A stretch of 64,000 nt of DNA from an uncultured Oscillospiraceae bacterium. GTDB taxonomy: Bacteria > Bacillota > Clostridia > Oscillospirales > Oscillospiraceae. Under the pieces are notes generated by a model. That model was given only the letters and a program-made list of their open reading frames with translations, ran no database searches and was not told where the DNA came from. The stretch covers positions 104,146 to 168,145 of the forward strand of contig CANQXG010000002.1 in the NCBI GenBank assembly GCA_947627735.1, in the 5' to 3' direction. Numbering within the stretch: the stretch's first letter is position 1; the number at the start of each line of letters is the position of its first letter. Positions 50,796-59,000 of this stretch are shown piece after piece. Made by a program: the position numbers and the translations under genes.

Positions 50796-51850
50796 TGTTT
50801 TATCCCTTCTTTACTCTTTTGCTCTTCTATATATGCATCGTACACGGCATCTAGGTAGTCGTAGTCATATCGTTTCTTTTTGTGCTCGTCCAATCTTTGC
50901 AGAATCTGCCTCAGGTCATAGCTGGTCATGCCAGGTTTATCACACAAATACGCTATCGTGTATACATGTACACCATATAATCCAGCATATAGCATGGGAA
51001 GAGAATATCCCCATTCATATTGTTGCTTGAACTTTGTTAGATAGCTATCGATAGAATCAAGAATGGGCTTCATCTTATATTTTTTGATATTGAGACGGTT
51101 CAAATATTCGGAGAACAGTTCTGTATTCAGGTTGCCCCCGCCCCTTCCCATACCAAACAAGGAGGCGTCAATAACGATACTCTTATTGTCTTTTCCAGTG
51201 ATCTCCATAAAATGTCTTGCCAGAGAAAAGGAGTTGAGTTGATTGTTGTGAGAGTGGAAACCTACCCGAATCCCTTCTTTCAAGTATTGCCGATATACGC
51301 TGTATACGCGGTCCACGTCTTTTTCCGCAGCGATCGAATAAGTATCGACCATAGACAGTGTCGCCGGAACAAGCCGGTTAGCTATATTGATTACTTTCAT
51401 TAAATCTTCTTCAGAGTAAGAGAATGTATCCATCGGCTGGATAGCAACACGGTAGCCCTTATCCATTACCTTTTTGATAAAGCCCTCAACATCTTTGTCA
51501 AGATCCCATTCAAAAAAGCTGACGCGCACTAAGTCAAATGACTTTCCATTATATGGCTCCAGATTGTCAACATCATACCTTCCAAAATCCATCAGTGCTG
51601 AGAGCCATGTATTTTCATTTTTCTGTGGAAGGTACGGCTCAGCAAAGCTGGGGTTTGGGTAATATGTACGGCCCGGTTCAAAGTCCTTCGGCTCGATTTT
51701 TTTCAGAAAGCCGCACTCTACGATCTCTATTCCCGCCTCGTTCAAGTTTTTCGCAATAGCAGTTGCCGCTTCTACACCAAACCGTGCTTCATTAACTTGC
51801 GCCCCGTCACGCAGGGTGCAATCCAACACTTGAATCGTACGATTATTCAT
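50792..51850 (-). CDS. DRE-TIM metallolyase family aldolase
   Basis: The 352-residue TIM barrel has LDCTLRDGAQVNEARFG (the RDG signature), EIVECGFL, VRVSFFEWD and the metal-binding HSHNN (GFHSHNNQLNSFSLARHF), ending with GMGRGGGNLNTE. The family makes or breaks carbon-carbon bonds with pyruvate or acetyl-CoA donors (oxovalerate aldolase, HMG-CoA lyase). In glycan clusters it probably builds a ulosonic-type precursor for the CMP-sugar synthetase next to it; this is inference. Confidence 0.85.
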   Translation of the reverse strand: MNNRTIQVLDCTLRDGAQVNEARFGVEAATAIAKNLNEAGIEIVECGFLKKIEPKDFEPGRTYYPNPSFAEPYLPQKNENTWLSALMDFGRYDVDNLEPYNGKSFDLVRVSFFEWDLDKDVEGFIKKVMDKGYRVAIQPMDTFSYSEEDLMKVINIANRLVPATLSMVDTYSIAAEKDVDRVYSVYRQYLKEGIRVGFHSHNNQLNSFSLARHFMEITGKDNKSIVIDASLFGMGRGGGNLNTELFSEYLNRLNIKKYKMKPILDSIDSYLTKFKQQYEWGYSLPMLYAGLYGVHVYTIAYLCDKPGMTSYDLRQILQRLDEHKKKRYDYDYLDAVYDAYIEEQKSKEGIKQ

Positions 51851-51929
51851 CTTGCAAGACTCCTAACTTTATTTGTTTTGTTTTCAAAACTAAATTTTCA
51901 TAGAGCACATTATACGTATACTCCTATGT

Positions 51930-53894
51930 TCATCTATGTTTTTTCCTCCCAATAAAGTCGCGCAGTTTTTCCTTGGCACGATGCACCGTATAGGCCCAGC
52001 CGTTATCTTTTACGCATTGAATGCCGCCATGGATCTTTCGGACGAGGAGGCTGGGGCTTTCCGAAGAGAGCTTTTGCGACAAGAATTGGCTTTTCTGGTT
52101 TAGGGTCATTAATTGGTTTCCAAAATAGTCCGCGATCAGGAATAAACATAGCTCCGCTTTGTCTTTTTTTCCGTTTTTTAACAGGTATTCGCCGATCATC
52201 GGAAGATAATTTGCAAATCTGTTCAAACGAGCACGGACTGCGTTTGTTATCAGTTCAGGTCTGTCGTTGCCTATGATCGCATCATAAATATCAAACGCAG
52301 TTTCTGGGTCAAGATTCGTTCCGTCGTATTTTTCGCCAAACCCCATGATCGCTTTTCGGTAAAAGCCGATCGTATCCTGGTAATACCTTTCAAAGTCCCG
52401 ACCATTGGCCTCCTGAAAGTATTTGCTGATCAAGAGAAGGCCGTTATCAGTGGCACCTCTGTCGAACTCGATAAACCCCATATAGTAATAATAAGGGCAC
52501 CGCGCCAGCACATCCTGCTCGGGAAAATCGCTTATCGCATCGTAGAGCTTCAGATCATAGTACGCTTGAAAGACCAGCGCCTGATTAAGAGGGTCATTCA
52601 TGAGCTTGCTCTGATTGGCGATCAGTATCTTCTTTCTGAGATCCTCCATCTGGGAGCTGAGTGTCAGGAACCCCTCTTCGTTCAGAGGCATGTTACGGTA
52701 GGTCTTTTCCAGCGTTTCAAAATAGCTGTCCCAATTGATGTCCGCGTCTGCCCAATCAAAGGTCCGGGTTGAATTGACGATGGCGTTCCAAAGCCGCTTC
52801 TGCTTCAACACGGTGAAGTCGACCTGCGGGTCAGCCTTCATCGTTTCGCGGTATGTTTCGTAGGAGTACGGTTTTATTTCTGGGAAGAGGCCTTTAGACA
52901 GATATTTTTCGTATACCCACTCCACGACGTCCACGATGCGACCGGACGCGCCGGTACGATAGGGGAGCAGCTTTTGTAGATGCGCCTCGCTGCACATCTT
53001 GCCATAGGGCAAATAGTCGCAGATCTCAGACACATCTACCAGGCAACCCGTATCCTCTGCCAGCTCAATATGCTGCTTTTCGATCACATTTTTGCGTATC
53101 TCATATTTGTCTTCACTGTCCAGGCCGCCGACGATAAGGACGCCTTTGCCGCGGAGGGCGGCGTCCAGATAGCACGAATAGGACGTCGTGATCACGCTGA
53201 CGCTCTCGTCGATCAGTTCCTGAAGGTCACGGTGACGGTCAAGCAGGACAAGATTCGGCGGCAGGTTTCCGTCGGAGAGTTCATTCAGGACCTTATAAAT
53301 ATGGTTTTTATTCCAGTGTGTCCGGAATTTCTTGTCTGACTGCAGCCATCTTGGCTTTACTACGATCCGGTGATCCGGAAACCGTTCACATGCCTCCAGA
53401 AGCATTTTTGCGACACGCCGTTTTCCCACCGTACCAAACGGCGTGTGGCCAGCGTCGACATAGAGTATTTGCTTGTCGTTGGTCCGCACAAATGATTTGG
53501 TATCATTTTTGGGGTTTCCGACCGGCATGGAGGCGCAGTCCTCATGACAGCGCATTGGCCTTTCGTTGCAGATCGTAAACATAAAGTCCGACCCCTCTGT
53601 CGGCCAGCTGTCGATAAAAATGAAGTTGTAATTGAACACATATATGTCGTACCAGCGCAATATGTTCATCGCGTCAGTTCCACAAAATGCGATATCATAT
53701 TTCTTTACTGTCGTTTTAGAGAGCTGTGTGACCGGCTTGACCTCAAGGCCAAGTTCCGAAAACATCCGTATGCTTTTGTAATCCATAAAACGTCCATAAA
53801 TATCGACCTTATGTCCTCTTTTGATGAATTCGCGGACGATATTTTGGATTGATAGATTTGTGGCATCTACACTTGCGATCACTAATATGTTCAT
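51930..53894 (-). CDS. glycosyltransferase (GT-B-like N-terminal half), 654 residues
   Basis: The N-terminal half (about 1-330) has Rossmann-like segments (MNILVIASVDATNLSIQNIV, KQILYVDAGHTPFGTVGKRR, LVLLDRHRDLQELIDESVSV, ITTSYSCYLDAALRGKGVLI) typical of CDP-glycerol/GT-B transferases. The C-terminal half is helical, and the last 30 residues end in a basic amphipathic segment (KDNGWAYTVHRAKEKLRDFI) often seen at the end of surface-glycan glycosyltransferases. Donor and acceptor are unknown. Its start overlaps the stop of the gene fragment at 53891. Confidence 0.75.
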   Translation of the reverse strand: MNILVIASVDATNLSIQNIVREFIKRGHKVDIYGRFMDYKSIRMFSELGLEVKPVTQLSKTTVKKYDIAFCGTDAMNILRWYDIYVFNYNFIFIDSWPTEGSDFMFTICNERPMRCHEDCASMPVGNPKNDTKSFVRTNDKQILYVDAGHTPFGTVGKRRVAKMLLEACERFPDHRIVVKPRWLQSDKKFRTHWNKNHIYKVLNELSDGNLPPNLVLLDRHRDLQELIDESVSVITTSYSCYLDAALRGKGVLIVGGLDSEDKYEIRKNVIEKQHIELAEDTGCLVDVSEICDYLPYGKMCSEAHLQKLLPYRTGASGRIVDVVEWVYEKYLSKGLFPEIKPYSYETYRETMKADPQVDFTVLKQKRLWNAIVNSTRTFDWADADINWDSYFETLEKTYRNMPLNEEGFLTLSSQMEDLRKKILIANQSKLMNDPLNQALVFQAYYDLKLYDAISDFPEQDVLARCPYYYYMGFIEFDRGATDNGLLLISKYFQEANGRDFERYYQDTIGFYRKAIMGFGEKYDGTNLDPETAFDIYDAIIGNDRPELITNAVRARLNRFANYLPMIGEYLLKNGKKDKAELCLFLIADYFGNQLMTLNQKSQFLSQKLSSESPSLLVRKIHGGIQCVKDNGWAYTVHRAKEKLRDFIGRKKHR

Positions 53895-54837
53895 TTTTGC
53901 TCCAAACTGTCCAGGATAAAGGGAATAACGGCCTCTGCATTACTCACTTCATATTCTATCTCTATATCACGATCTCTTCCGAACATCTCGTTGATCGAAA
54001 ACATCTTGTGATAAGAGCATGCCTGGCTCCGTGTATTTTTGACCAGAGGATAAAGAATGATTCGTTTACAATTTGTACTCTCTGTTATATCCGCAAAGCC
54101 TGTCCTGACCGATATCATATACCCTGCTTTATTTAAGAACTGGACTGCCTGTTCTATCGGGAAACAGACCGCCTGTGTTCCGGATATTGGTATTTCCTTG
54201 GGACTGGCCGTATTTGTGACGACAGAATATCCTCTTTGCAGAAGTTTGGCTGTCAGCTTTCTCCAAAACAGTTCAGAGGGAAGCGATCTGAGCGAACCGG
54301 AATACGGGACCAGCAAAACGGTTTTTCCTGGGTTGAGCGCATATTTTTCAAACATCTTTGTTACCTCTTTGTCCTCAACAGCCTCTGGAAAACTGACTTG
54401 ACACCTTTCGACTCCGTCAAACACAGCGTATTGGAACATAGAGTACATGTTAAAGCCGTGAACTCCCTCCATTGGCCTTAAAACAGATAAATGATCACTG
54501 GCAAGTCCCCAATGCAGGACCCGTCCATGCAATCTATCCGGACCCATAAATCGCCAGAACAACATTAGAGCCACTGTTTCTTCCGCGGTCACTTTCTTCG
54601 TTCCTGGTATGGCAAACATACGCGTGATAGTTTCCGAAGCACGCCCCGGAACCACAAGGCATGGAATTTCTTCATCTATCCGTCTGTTCTCCAAATAGGA
54701 ATGATACAACTGCGAGATGATATAGATATCACCCGTCCCATTCGGCGCGATCAGATACTCTCTGCCCTCTTCGCCTCCGCGCAGTAAGCTGCTGTAATAG
54801 ACATATCCCGTATGTATACTTGTAAAGGTCCTGCAGA
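53891..54837 (-). pseudogene. glycosyltransferase-like gene truncated at its 5' end
   Basis: From about 54,837 the minus-strand frame encodes a recognisable protein (REYLIAPNGTGDIYIISQLY, LVPYSGSLRSLPSELFWRKL, GYMISVRTGFADITEST) resembling family-9-like transferases, to a normal stop that overlaps the next gene by 4 bases. No start codon or RBS is available at the 5' end; the frame instead runs into virB4 DNA in the wrong frame. The first part of the gene is therefore lost at the junction near 54,838. AT-rich like its cluster. Confidence 0.75.
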
Positions 54838-54840
54838 TCC

Positions 54841-55880
54841 TTACTCGTCTATGAAAACGTGGGTACGCTTGCCCCGGCGCCAGTTGAGCGTGACGCGGTT
54901 CAGGATGGTGTCGGTGATGACCAGCAGGCCGGTGGGCTTCAACTGCTCGCCCAGGTCCCGGATGTCGAACACCAGAATGCGCTTGTTGAGGTCCACAGTG
55001 CTTTCGTGACCGAACACGTCCAGAGAACCGGTGGTGAACAGCTCCAACGCCAGGGCGATCTCCTGGGCCTCCGGCTCCGGCTGTTCCAACAGCTTCTCCC
55101 GGAGGGTACAGAGCGTGGGGACCTTCTGCGTCCTGGCGGCATCCATATACACAGCGGCGGTGCATCGGTCGATGATAGACTTGTGCTGGGGGCCGACACC
55201 GTTCTTGTCGATCTGTTCCACCAGGGACATGATGAACTGCGACTTCTCCACCAGGGGATTGTTCTCGCCGTAGCCCTTGACCAGATACAGAGCGTTCAGC
55301 CTGTCCTTGCCGCCAGCGGCGATGTGGAACACGCTGCTTATATCCGGGGCAATGCCCTTGATGAGCGGCTCGTACTCGTTTTCCGGGTCGCATATGAGGA
55401 TCTCGTCGTCCGTATTGAGGATGAGCTGAAGGATCATCTCCTTGATGAAGAAGGACTTGCCGCCGCCGGGGACGCCCAGCACAAAGCCAGACTGATTCAT
55501 CAGGTTCTCCCGGTTACAGAGAATGAGGTTGTGGGAGATGGCGTTCTCGCCCAGATAGATGCCGCCCGGTTCGTGGATCTCCTGGACCTTGAACGGCATG
55601 AACACGGCGAGGCTCTCCGTGGTGAGTGTGCGGAAGGCGTCTATCTTCCTGGTGCCGATGGGCAGCACGGTGTTGAGGCTGTCTATCTGCTGGAAGGTCA
55701 GAGTCGCCAGCTGGCACATATTCTTGCCTGCGATGGATTTTATCGCCTCGGTATCGCTGTCCAGCTGCTCCTTGCTGCCAGCGGTCAGCACCATGGTCAG
55801 GATGCCGTGCATCATCCGCTGGTCACGGGTGGTCAGATCGTCCAGGAACTCTTTGGCCTCCTTCCGCTGCAGCTCCCGCT
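54841..55880 (-). pseudogene. VirB4/TraE-type conjugation ATPase fragment
   Basis: About 345 residues of a type IV secretion ATPase remain: LVTAG-like leader, FMPFKVQEIHEPGGIYLGEN, Walker A GVPGGGKSFFIKEMI, Walker B-like EILICDPENEYEPLIKGIAP, ILVFDIRDLGEQLKPTGLLV, ending THVFIDE at an immediate stop. Full VirB4 continues well past HVFIDE, and the N-terminal several hundred residues are missing. Both ends are thus broken, on the left by the glycan cluster and on the right by an IS110 tail. It is evidence of a former conjugative element. Confidence 0.88.
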
Positions 55881-56185
55881 TCGATTCTCCTGACAAGGTA
55901 TTGGCTTACGCTGGTCTTTCTCCTTCTACTTACCAGTCCGGGCAGCTCAACAACTGCTACGCCCATATGGAGAAGAGAGGGTCCAGATACCTGCGCTATG
56001 CCATCTACAACGCCACAAAGTACGTCTGCATTTGGGACCCGACCTTTGCCGCCTACCTCTCCAAGAAACGTGCTGAAGGCAAGCACTACAATGTGGCCTT
56101 GTCTCATGCCGAGAAGAAACTCGTACGGCTCATCTACGCTCTGGAGAAGTCCGGGCTGCCTTACCAGCCTCGTACAGCAGCCTAG
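55877..56185 (+). pseudogene. IS110-family transposase, 3' fragment
   Basis: About 102 residues of the transposase C-terminal (Transposase_20) domain: RFDSPDKVLAYAGLSPSTYQ, RGSRYLRYAIYNATKYVCIW, KHYNVALSHAEKKLVRLIYA, ending PYQPRTAA. The N-terminal DEDD domain is missing. It abuts the truncated 5' end of virB4 on the opposite strand, with a few shared bases, consistent with a deletion between an IS110 copy and virB4. The next 105 bases may be the IS right end. Confidence 0.85.
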
Positions 56186-56290
56186 CCTGCTCCTCTTTCA
56201 CAGCCTCGGCGCCCTTATGGCGTCTGCTTTGTTATGCCATCTTGCGGTTCTACTTCCTTGCTTCCTATTCATCTAATTCGGGCTTGACTT

Positions 56291-56902
56291 TTAATAGTTA
56301 GTCTTTCGTTTGTCGTGATTCTTGGCCTGCCGGTACTTCTCATACCCACGCTTTGCCCAATCGGGCAGCTGTGCCCTGGTCATGGTGCCGAGGATGTCCC
56401 GCCGCTCATAACGGGCCTCTTTGTCGGTATAGAGGTCAACACAGAAGCAAGCGTGGCCGTGGGCGTGAGGCATCGCGCCGAAGCCGCCGGTACAGAATTT
56501 GAGCTGGTGGGTAGCGGCGCGGTATTCCCGCCGCAGCACATCCTGCCGGATGACAACGAACTGATTTCGGAGGTCATCGTTTCCGTCGATGACAGTGCAT
56601 CTGTCCGCGGTGATGGGACTGTCATCAATGCCCTCGATGGCAGGTTGCCGCCGCTCCACTTCGATTCGTATGCACTGCTCCTTCAGCCGGTCCGCAAAAT
56701 CCTTGGCGGCATCCAAATAACTGTCATAGGCCATGACTTCCTCATAGAACAAGGCCATTTCGGTATGGCGGCAGAACGCACACATATATTGCTCATCGGG
56801 CGGGGCTTGAAGATTCTCGCCCAGCACCACTTCCTTGTCGCCCAGGGTGATAGCCTGGATGATCTCATAATCCCCGGCCATCCGCTTTTCCGTATCCATC
56901 AT
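56291..56902 (-). CDS. mobile-element protein of unknown function
   Basis: The 203-residue, mostly hydrophilic protein contains a possible metal site (YMCAFCRHTE) and a His/Cys-rich segment (GAMPHAHGHACFCVDLY). Its ATG overlaps the stop of the ParA-fusion gene (ATGATG), so it belongs to that operon. I do not recognise a family. The start of the protein (YEIIQAITLGDKEVVLGENL) suggests an element-specific accessory protein. Confidence 0.6.
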   Translation of the reverse strand: MMDTEKRMAGDYEIIQAITLGDKEVVLGENLQAPPDEQYMCAFCRHTEMALFYEEVMAYDSYLDAAKDFADRLKEQCIRIEVERRQPAIEGIDDSPITADRCTVIDGNDDLRNQFVVIRQDVLRREYRAATHQLKFCTGGFGAMPHAHGHACFCVDLYTDKEARYERRDILGTMTRAQLPDWAKRGYEKYRQAKNHDKRKTNY

Positions 56903-57132
56903 CCCAGCCCCAGCTCCTCCAAAAACTGCTCAAACGCCCTGTCCGGGCAGATCTTGCACCGTTTGGGGATGGGGGCCTTGCGCTGGAGGAACAGCACGGT
57001 GCGGATGTTGGGCACGGTGATGCGGGGGATCTCCACCATATCCTCCGGTTTGATGGTGAGGATCTCGGCAGGGGAATACCCTGCCTCCGCGAAGATACGG
57101 AGCAGGCGCTTTTCATAGGGTTCATGCTGCAT
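56899..57132 (-). CDS. 77-residue protein nested at the 3' end of the parA fusion
   Basis: ATG 57132 sits 8 bases after AAAGGAG inside the fused frame and encodes MQHEPYEKRLLRIFAEAGYS then PAEILTIKPEDMVEIPRITV, VPNIRTVLFLQRK and a CKIC pair, ending in an acidic helix. The internal RBS suggests it can still be made as a separate protein. The EMVEIPxITVPNIR stretch looks like a helix-hairpin-helix-like element protein. Confidence 0.6.
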   Translation of the reverse strand: MQHEPYEKRLLRIFAEAGYSPAEILTIKPEDMVEIPRITVPNIRTVLFLQRKAPIPKRCKICPDRAFEQFLEELGLG

Positions 57133-57765
57133 GGTTGGAACTCCTTTCACCAGCTCCATAATGTCCTTGCGGAAAGCGGTGCTGTTTCCCATTGTAAGGA
57201 ATATGCCGCCGATCTTCAGGCGAGGATTTACTTGCCGCTTGAGGCTATTCACGGTACCCACCAGTTCTGTCATGTCCTCTGCGGCAAGATAATCTGCCTG
57301 CACGGGGATGAGAACATAGTCGGCGGCGGCAAGACAGTTGAGGACGAGCATACCCAACGACGGGCGGCAGTCCAGCAGCACATAGTCGTAGTCCTTTTTC
57401 ACGTCGGCCAGATACTGTTTCAACACAGTCTCCCGGCTCATCACGTTCACAAGGCTGACTTCCACGGCGGACAAGGCCCGGTTGCCAGGAATGAAGTCGA
57501 AGCCCTCGCTGTGGTGGAGGATTTCGGGGTAGCCGTCCCTCTGAACGTCGTCCACCACGTCTTTCATCACCGTTGCCAACGTCAGTTTCAGGTCGTGGGG
57601 CTGGCGCAGGCCCAGCATTTTGGTGAGGTCGCCCTGGGGGTCAACATCCAGGAGCAGCACCCGCTTTCCCTGGGCCGCAAGGCCCGCGCCCAGGTTGAAC
57701 ACGGTGGTGCTTTTCCCGACGCCGCCCTTTTGATTTGCTATGGCGATCACTTTCGGCTTTGCCAT
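56899..57765 (-). CDS. ParA-type ATPase fused in frame to a downstream small gene
   Basis: Residues about 1-205 of 288 are a ParA ATPase (deviant Walker A KGGVGKSTTVFNLG, DVDPQGDLTKML, VLLDCRPSLGMLVLNCLAAA, QADYLAAEDM, KIGGIFLTM). The usual ParA C-terminus is missing. From residue 212 (MQHEPYEKRLLRIFAEAGYS) the frame reads a different 77-residue protein that has its own RBS (AAAGGAG, 8 bases before ATG 57132). A deletion therefore seems to have joined parA to the next gene without breaking the frame. Start ATG 57765 follows AAGGAGG. Confidence 0.82.
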   Translation of the reverse strand: MAKPKVIAIANQKGGVGKSTTVFNLGAGLAAQGKRVLLLDVDPQGDLTKMLGLRQPHDLKLTLATVMKDVVDDVQRDGYPEILHHSEGFDFIPGNRALSAVEVSLVNVMSRETVLKQYLADVKKDYDYVLLDCRPSLGMLVLNCLAAADYVLIPVQADYLAAEDMTELVGTVNSLKRQVNPRLKIGGIFLTMGNSTAFRKDIMELVKGVPTMQHEPYEKRLLRIFAEAGYSPAEILTIKPEDMVEIPRITVPNIRTVLFLQRKAPIPKRCKICPDRAFEQFLEELGLG

Positions 57766-57849
57766 TTGGGTTGATACCTCCTTTATACAGAATGACCCGC
57801 CTGGCGAGGCGGGCGAATATGTAGATGAATATGATAGAAAAGAATGGCC

Positions 57850-57878
57850 TTTTATTTCCTGTACTTTCATGTTATACT
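57850..57878 (+). promoter_or_regulatory. extended -10 promoter of the HEPN-MNT pair
   Basis: TGTTATACT (extended -10, TATACT at 57873-57878) with weak TTTTAT 17 bases upstream. A CCCGCCT / AGGCGGG hairpin lies at 57796-57813 between this promoter and the divergent parA. Confidence 0.6.
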
Positions 57879-57911
57879 GTAAAAGGAATAAGCCAGAAGG
57901 GAGGGATGGCT

Positions 57912-58241
57912 ATGACCCTTGAACTGGCGCTGGAGGAATTAACACTGGGCTTACGGAAGATTTACGGCGATTTGATCGACAGCATCATTCTATATGGTTC
58001 CACCGCCCGTGGAACACAGACGGAAGATTCTGATGTTGATGTGGCGATCCTGCTGCATCCTGGCGCAACAAAGGCAATGCGTGAACAGATGACAGATCTG
58101 GTCGTTGACCTGGAACTTGCCTGCGGCAAGGTCTTGTCAGTCCTCTGTATCGATTATGAGAAATTTGCGGAGTGGAAGGATGCCCTTCCGTTCTACAAGA
58201 ACATTCGGACGGAGGGTGTTGTGTTATGGCAGGCAGCCTGA
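57912..58241 (+). CDS. MNT-domain nucleotidyltransferase (antitoxin)
   Basis: The 109-residue minimal nucleotidyltransferase has GSTARGTQTEDSDVDVAILL, the GSxxxG...DxD catalytic motif. In HEPN-MNT toxin-antitoxin pairs the MNT protein neutralises the HEPN RNase, in studied cases by adenylylating it. Start ATG 57912 is preferred over 57906 because GGGAGGG abuts the latter. It overlaps the HEPN gene by 16 bases. Confidence 0.92.
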   Translation: MTLELALEELTLGLRKIYGDLIDSIILYGSTARGTQTEDSDVDVAILLHPGATKAMREQMTDLVVDLELACGKVLSVLCIDYEKFAEWKDALPFYKNIRTEGVVLWQAA

Positions 58242-58627
58242 CGGAACTTTCCGCATATCGTTTTGAACGCGCAAAGGAGGAGCTTCAGACAGCGGAACTG
58301 CTTTTTCAAAATGCCAGCTTTCGCTCTTCCATTAGCCGCTCATACTATGCGATCTTTCATGCGATCCGATCTGTCAACGCATTGGACGGCTTTGACAGCA
58401 GCAAGCATAGTGGCGTAATCTCGCATTTTAACCAAGAGTATGTCAAAACTGGTGTGTTTGAAAAAGAGGCATCCAAGATCATCCGCAATGCCTCCGCGCT
58501 GCGTGAACAGGCAGACTATGAGGACTTCTATAAAGCCACGCAGGAAGAAGCGGCAGACGTTCTTGAACAGGCGTCCAAGTTTATTACTGCGGTAGGGGGA
58601 TACCTTCGCCAAAAAGGGATATTTTAA
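58226..58627 (+). CDS. HEPN-domain protein (toxin)
   Basis: The 133-residue all-helical protein begins LTELSAYRFERAKEELQTAE and holds the HEPN RNase motif R-x6-H in RSYYAIFHA. HEPN proteins paired with MNT are RNase toxins used in plasmid or element maintenance and phage defence. Start ATG 58226 lies inside the MNT gene. A hairpin terminator follows. Confidence 0.92.
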   Translation: MAGSLTELSAYRFERAKEELQTAELLFQNASFRSSISRSYYAIFHAIRSVNALDGFDSSKHSGVISHFNQEYVKTGVFEKEASKIIRNASALREQADYEDFYKATQEEAADVLEQASKFITAVGGYLRQKGIF

Positions 58628-58656
58628 CCTTGCAATATGTAACAGCGAAATACAGC

Positions 58657-58690
58657 GCATGGGCCTCGAAATGAGGCCCATGCTCTTTTG
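58657..58690 (+). terminator. terminator after HEPN gene (also within the sortase repeat)
   Basis: GCATGGGCCTC (58657-58667) pairs with GAGGCCCATGC (58673-58683) around GAAAT, followed by TCTTTTG. The same hairpin recurs at about 60362-60388 after the intact sortase gene. Confidence 0.75.
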
Positions 58691-58797
58691 TCAGCCGACG
58701 ACGCGGTCACAATAGACCACATATCTGTATTTGCCCCCGGAGGCGTAGGGGTGGCAGGTGAGAAGCGTCAGCATATCCCGCCCCGGCTGGATCAGTT
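58691..58797 (-). pseudogene. 3' fragment of a sortase gene (duplicate of 60396-60501)
   Basis: The minus strand encodes LIQPGRDMLTLLTCHPYASG then GKYRYVVYCDRVVG and stop, nearly identical to the end of the sortase at 60396. About 143 bp (58655-58797) repeat 60359-60501 with few differences. No upstream part of the gene is present. Confidence 0.85.
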
Positions 58798-58945
58798 TTT
58801 CGATTGAGTTGATCGGCTGTCAAGGTAATAAGGCAGTTGGTTGCATCATCCATTGGGAGAGCTTCAACCTGCGATGAGGCGTAGGTTATAGATGGATGTA
58901 GTCCCCTCCGTAGCAAATCTGTATCCAGCTTTATTGCATTACACA
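58798..58945. other. short unassigned stretch between sortase fragment and ATPase terminator
   Basis: On the minus strand it reads LHPSITYASSQVEALPMDDA and TNCLITLTADQLNR in an open frame without start or family, possibly a remnant of another mobile gene. I cannot assign it. Confidence 0.35.
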
Positions 58946-58973
58946 AAAGCACCCACCATCTGGTGGGTGCTTT
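58946..58973 (-). terminator. terminator of the DUF4143 ATPase gene
   Basis: AAGCACCCACCA pairs with TGGTGGGTGCTT around a two-base turn. The minus-strand product ends in TTTTGTGT. Confidence 0.8.
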
Positions 58974-59000
58974 AATGATGACCATTGTAGCGGTAGTCAG

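Noticed and set aside
53891..55393. A single 500-residue minus-strand protein
   Set aside because: Its first 180 or so residues are virB4 DNA read in the wrong frame; only the part left of about 54,837 is real coding sequence.
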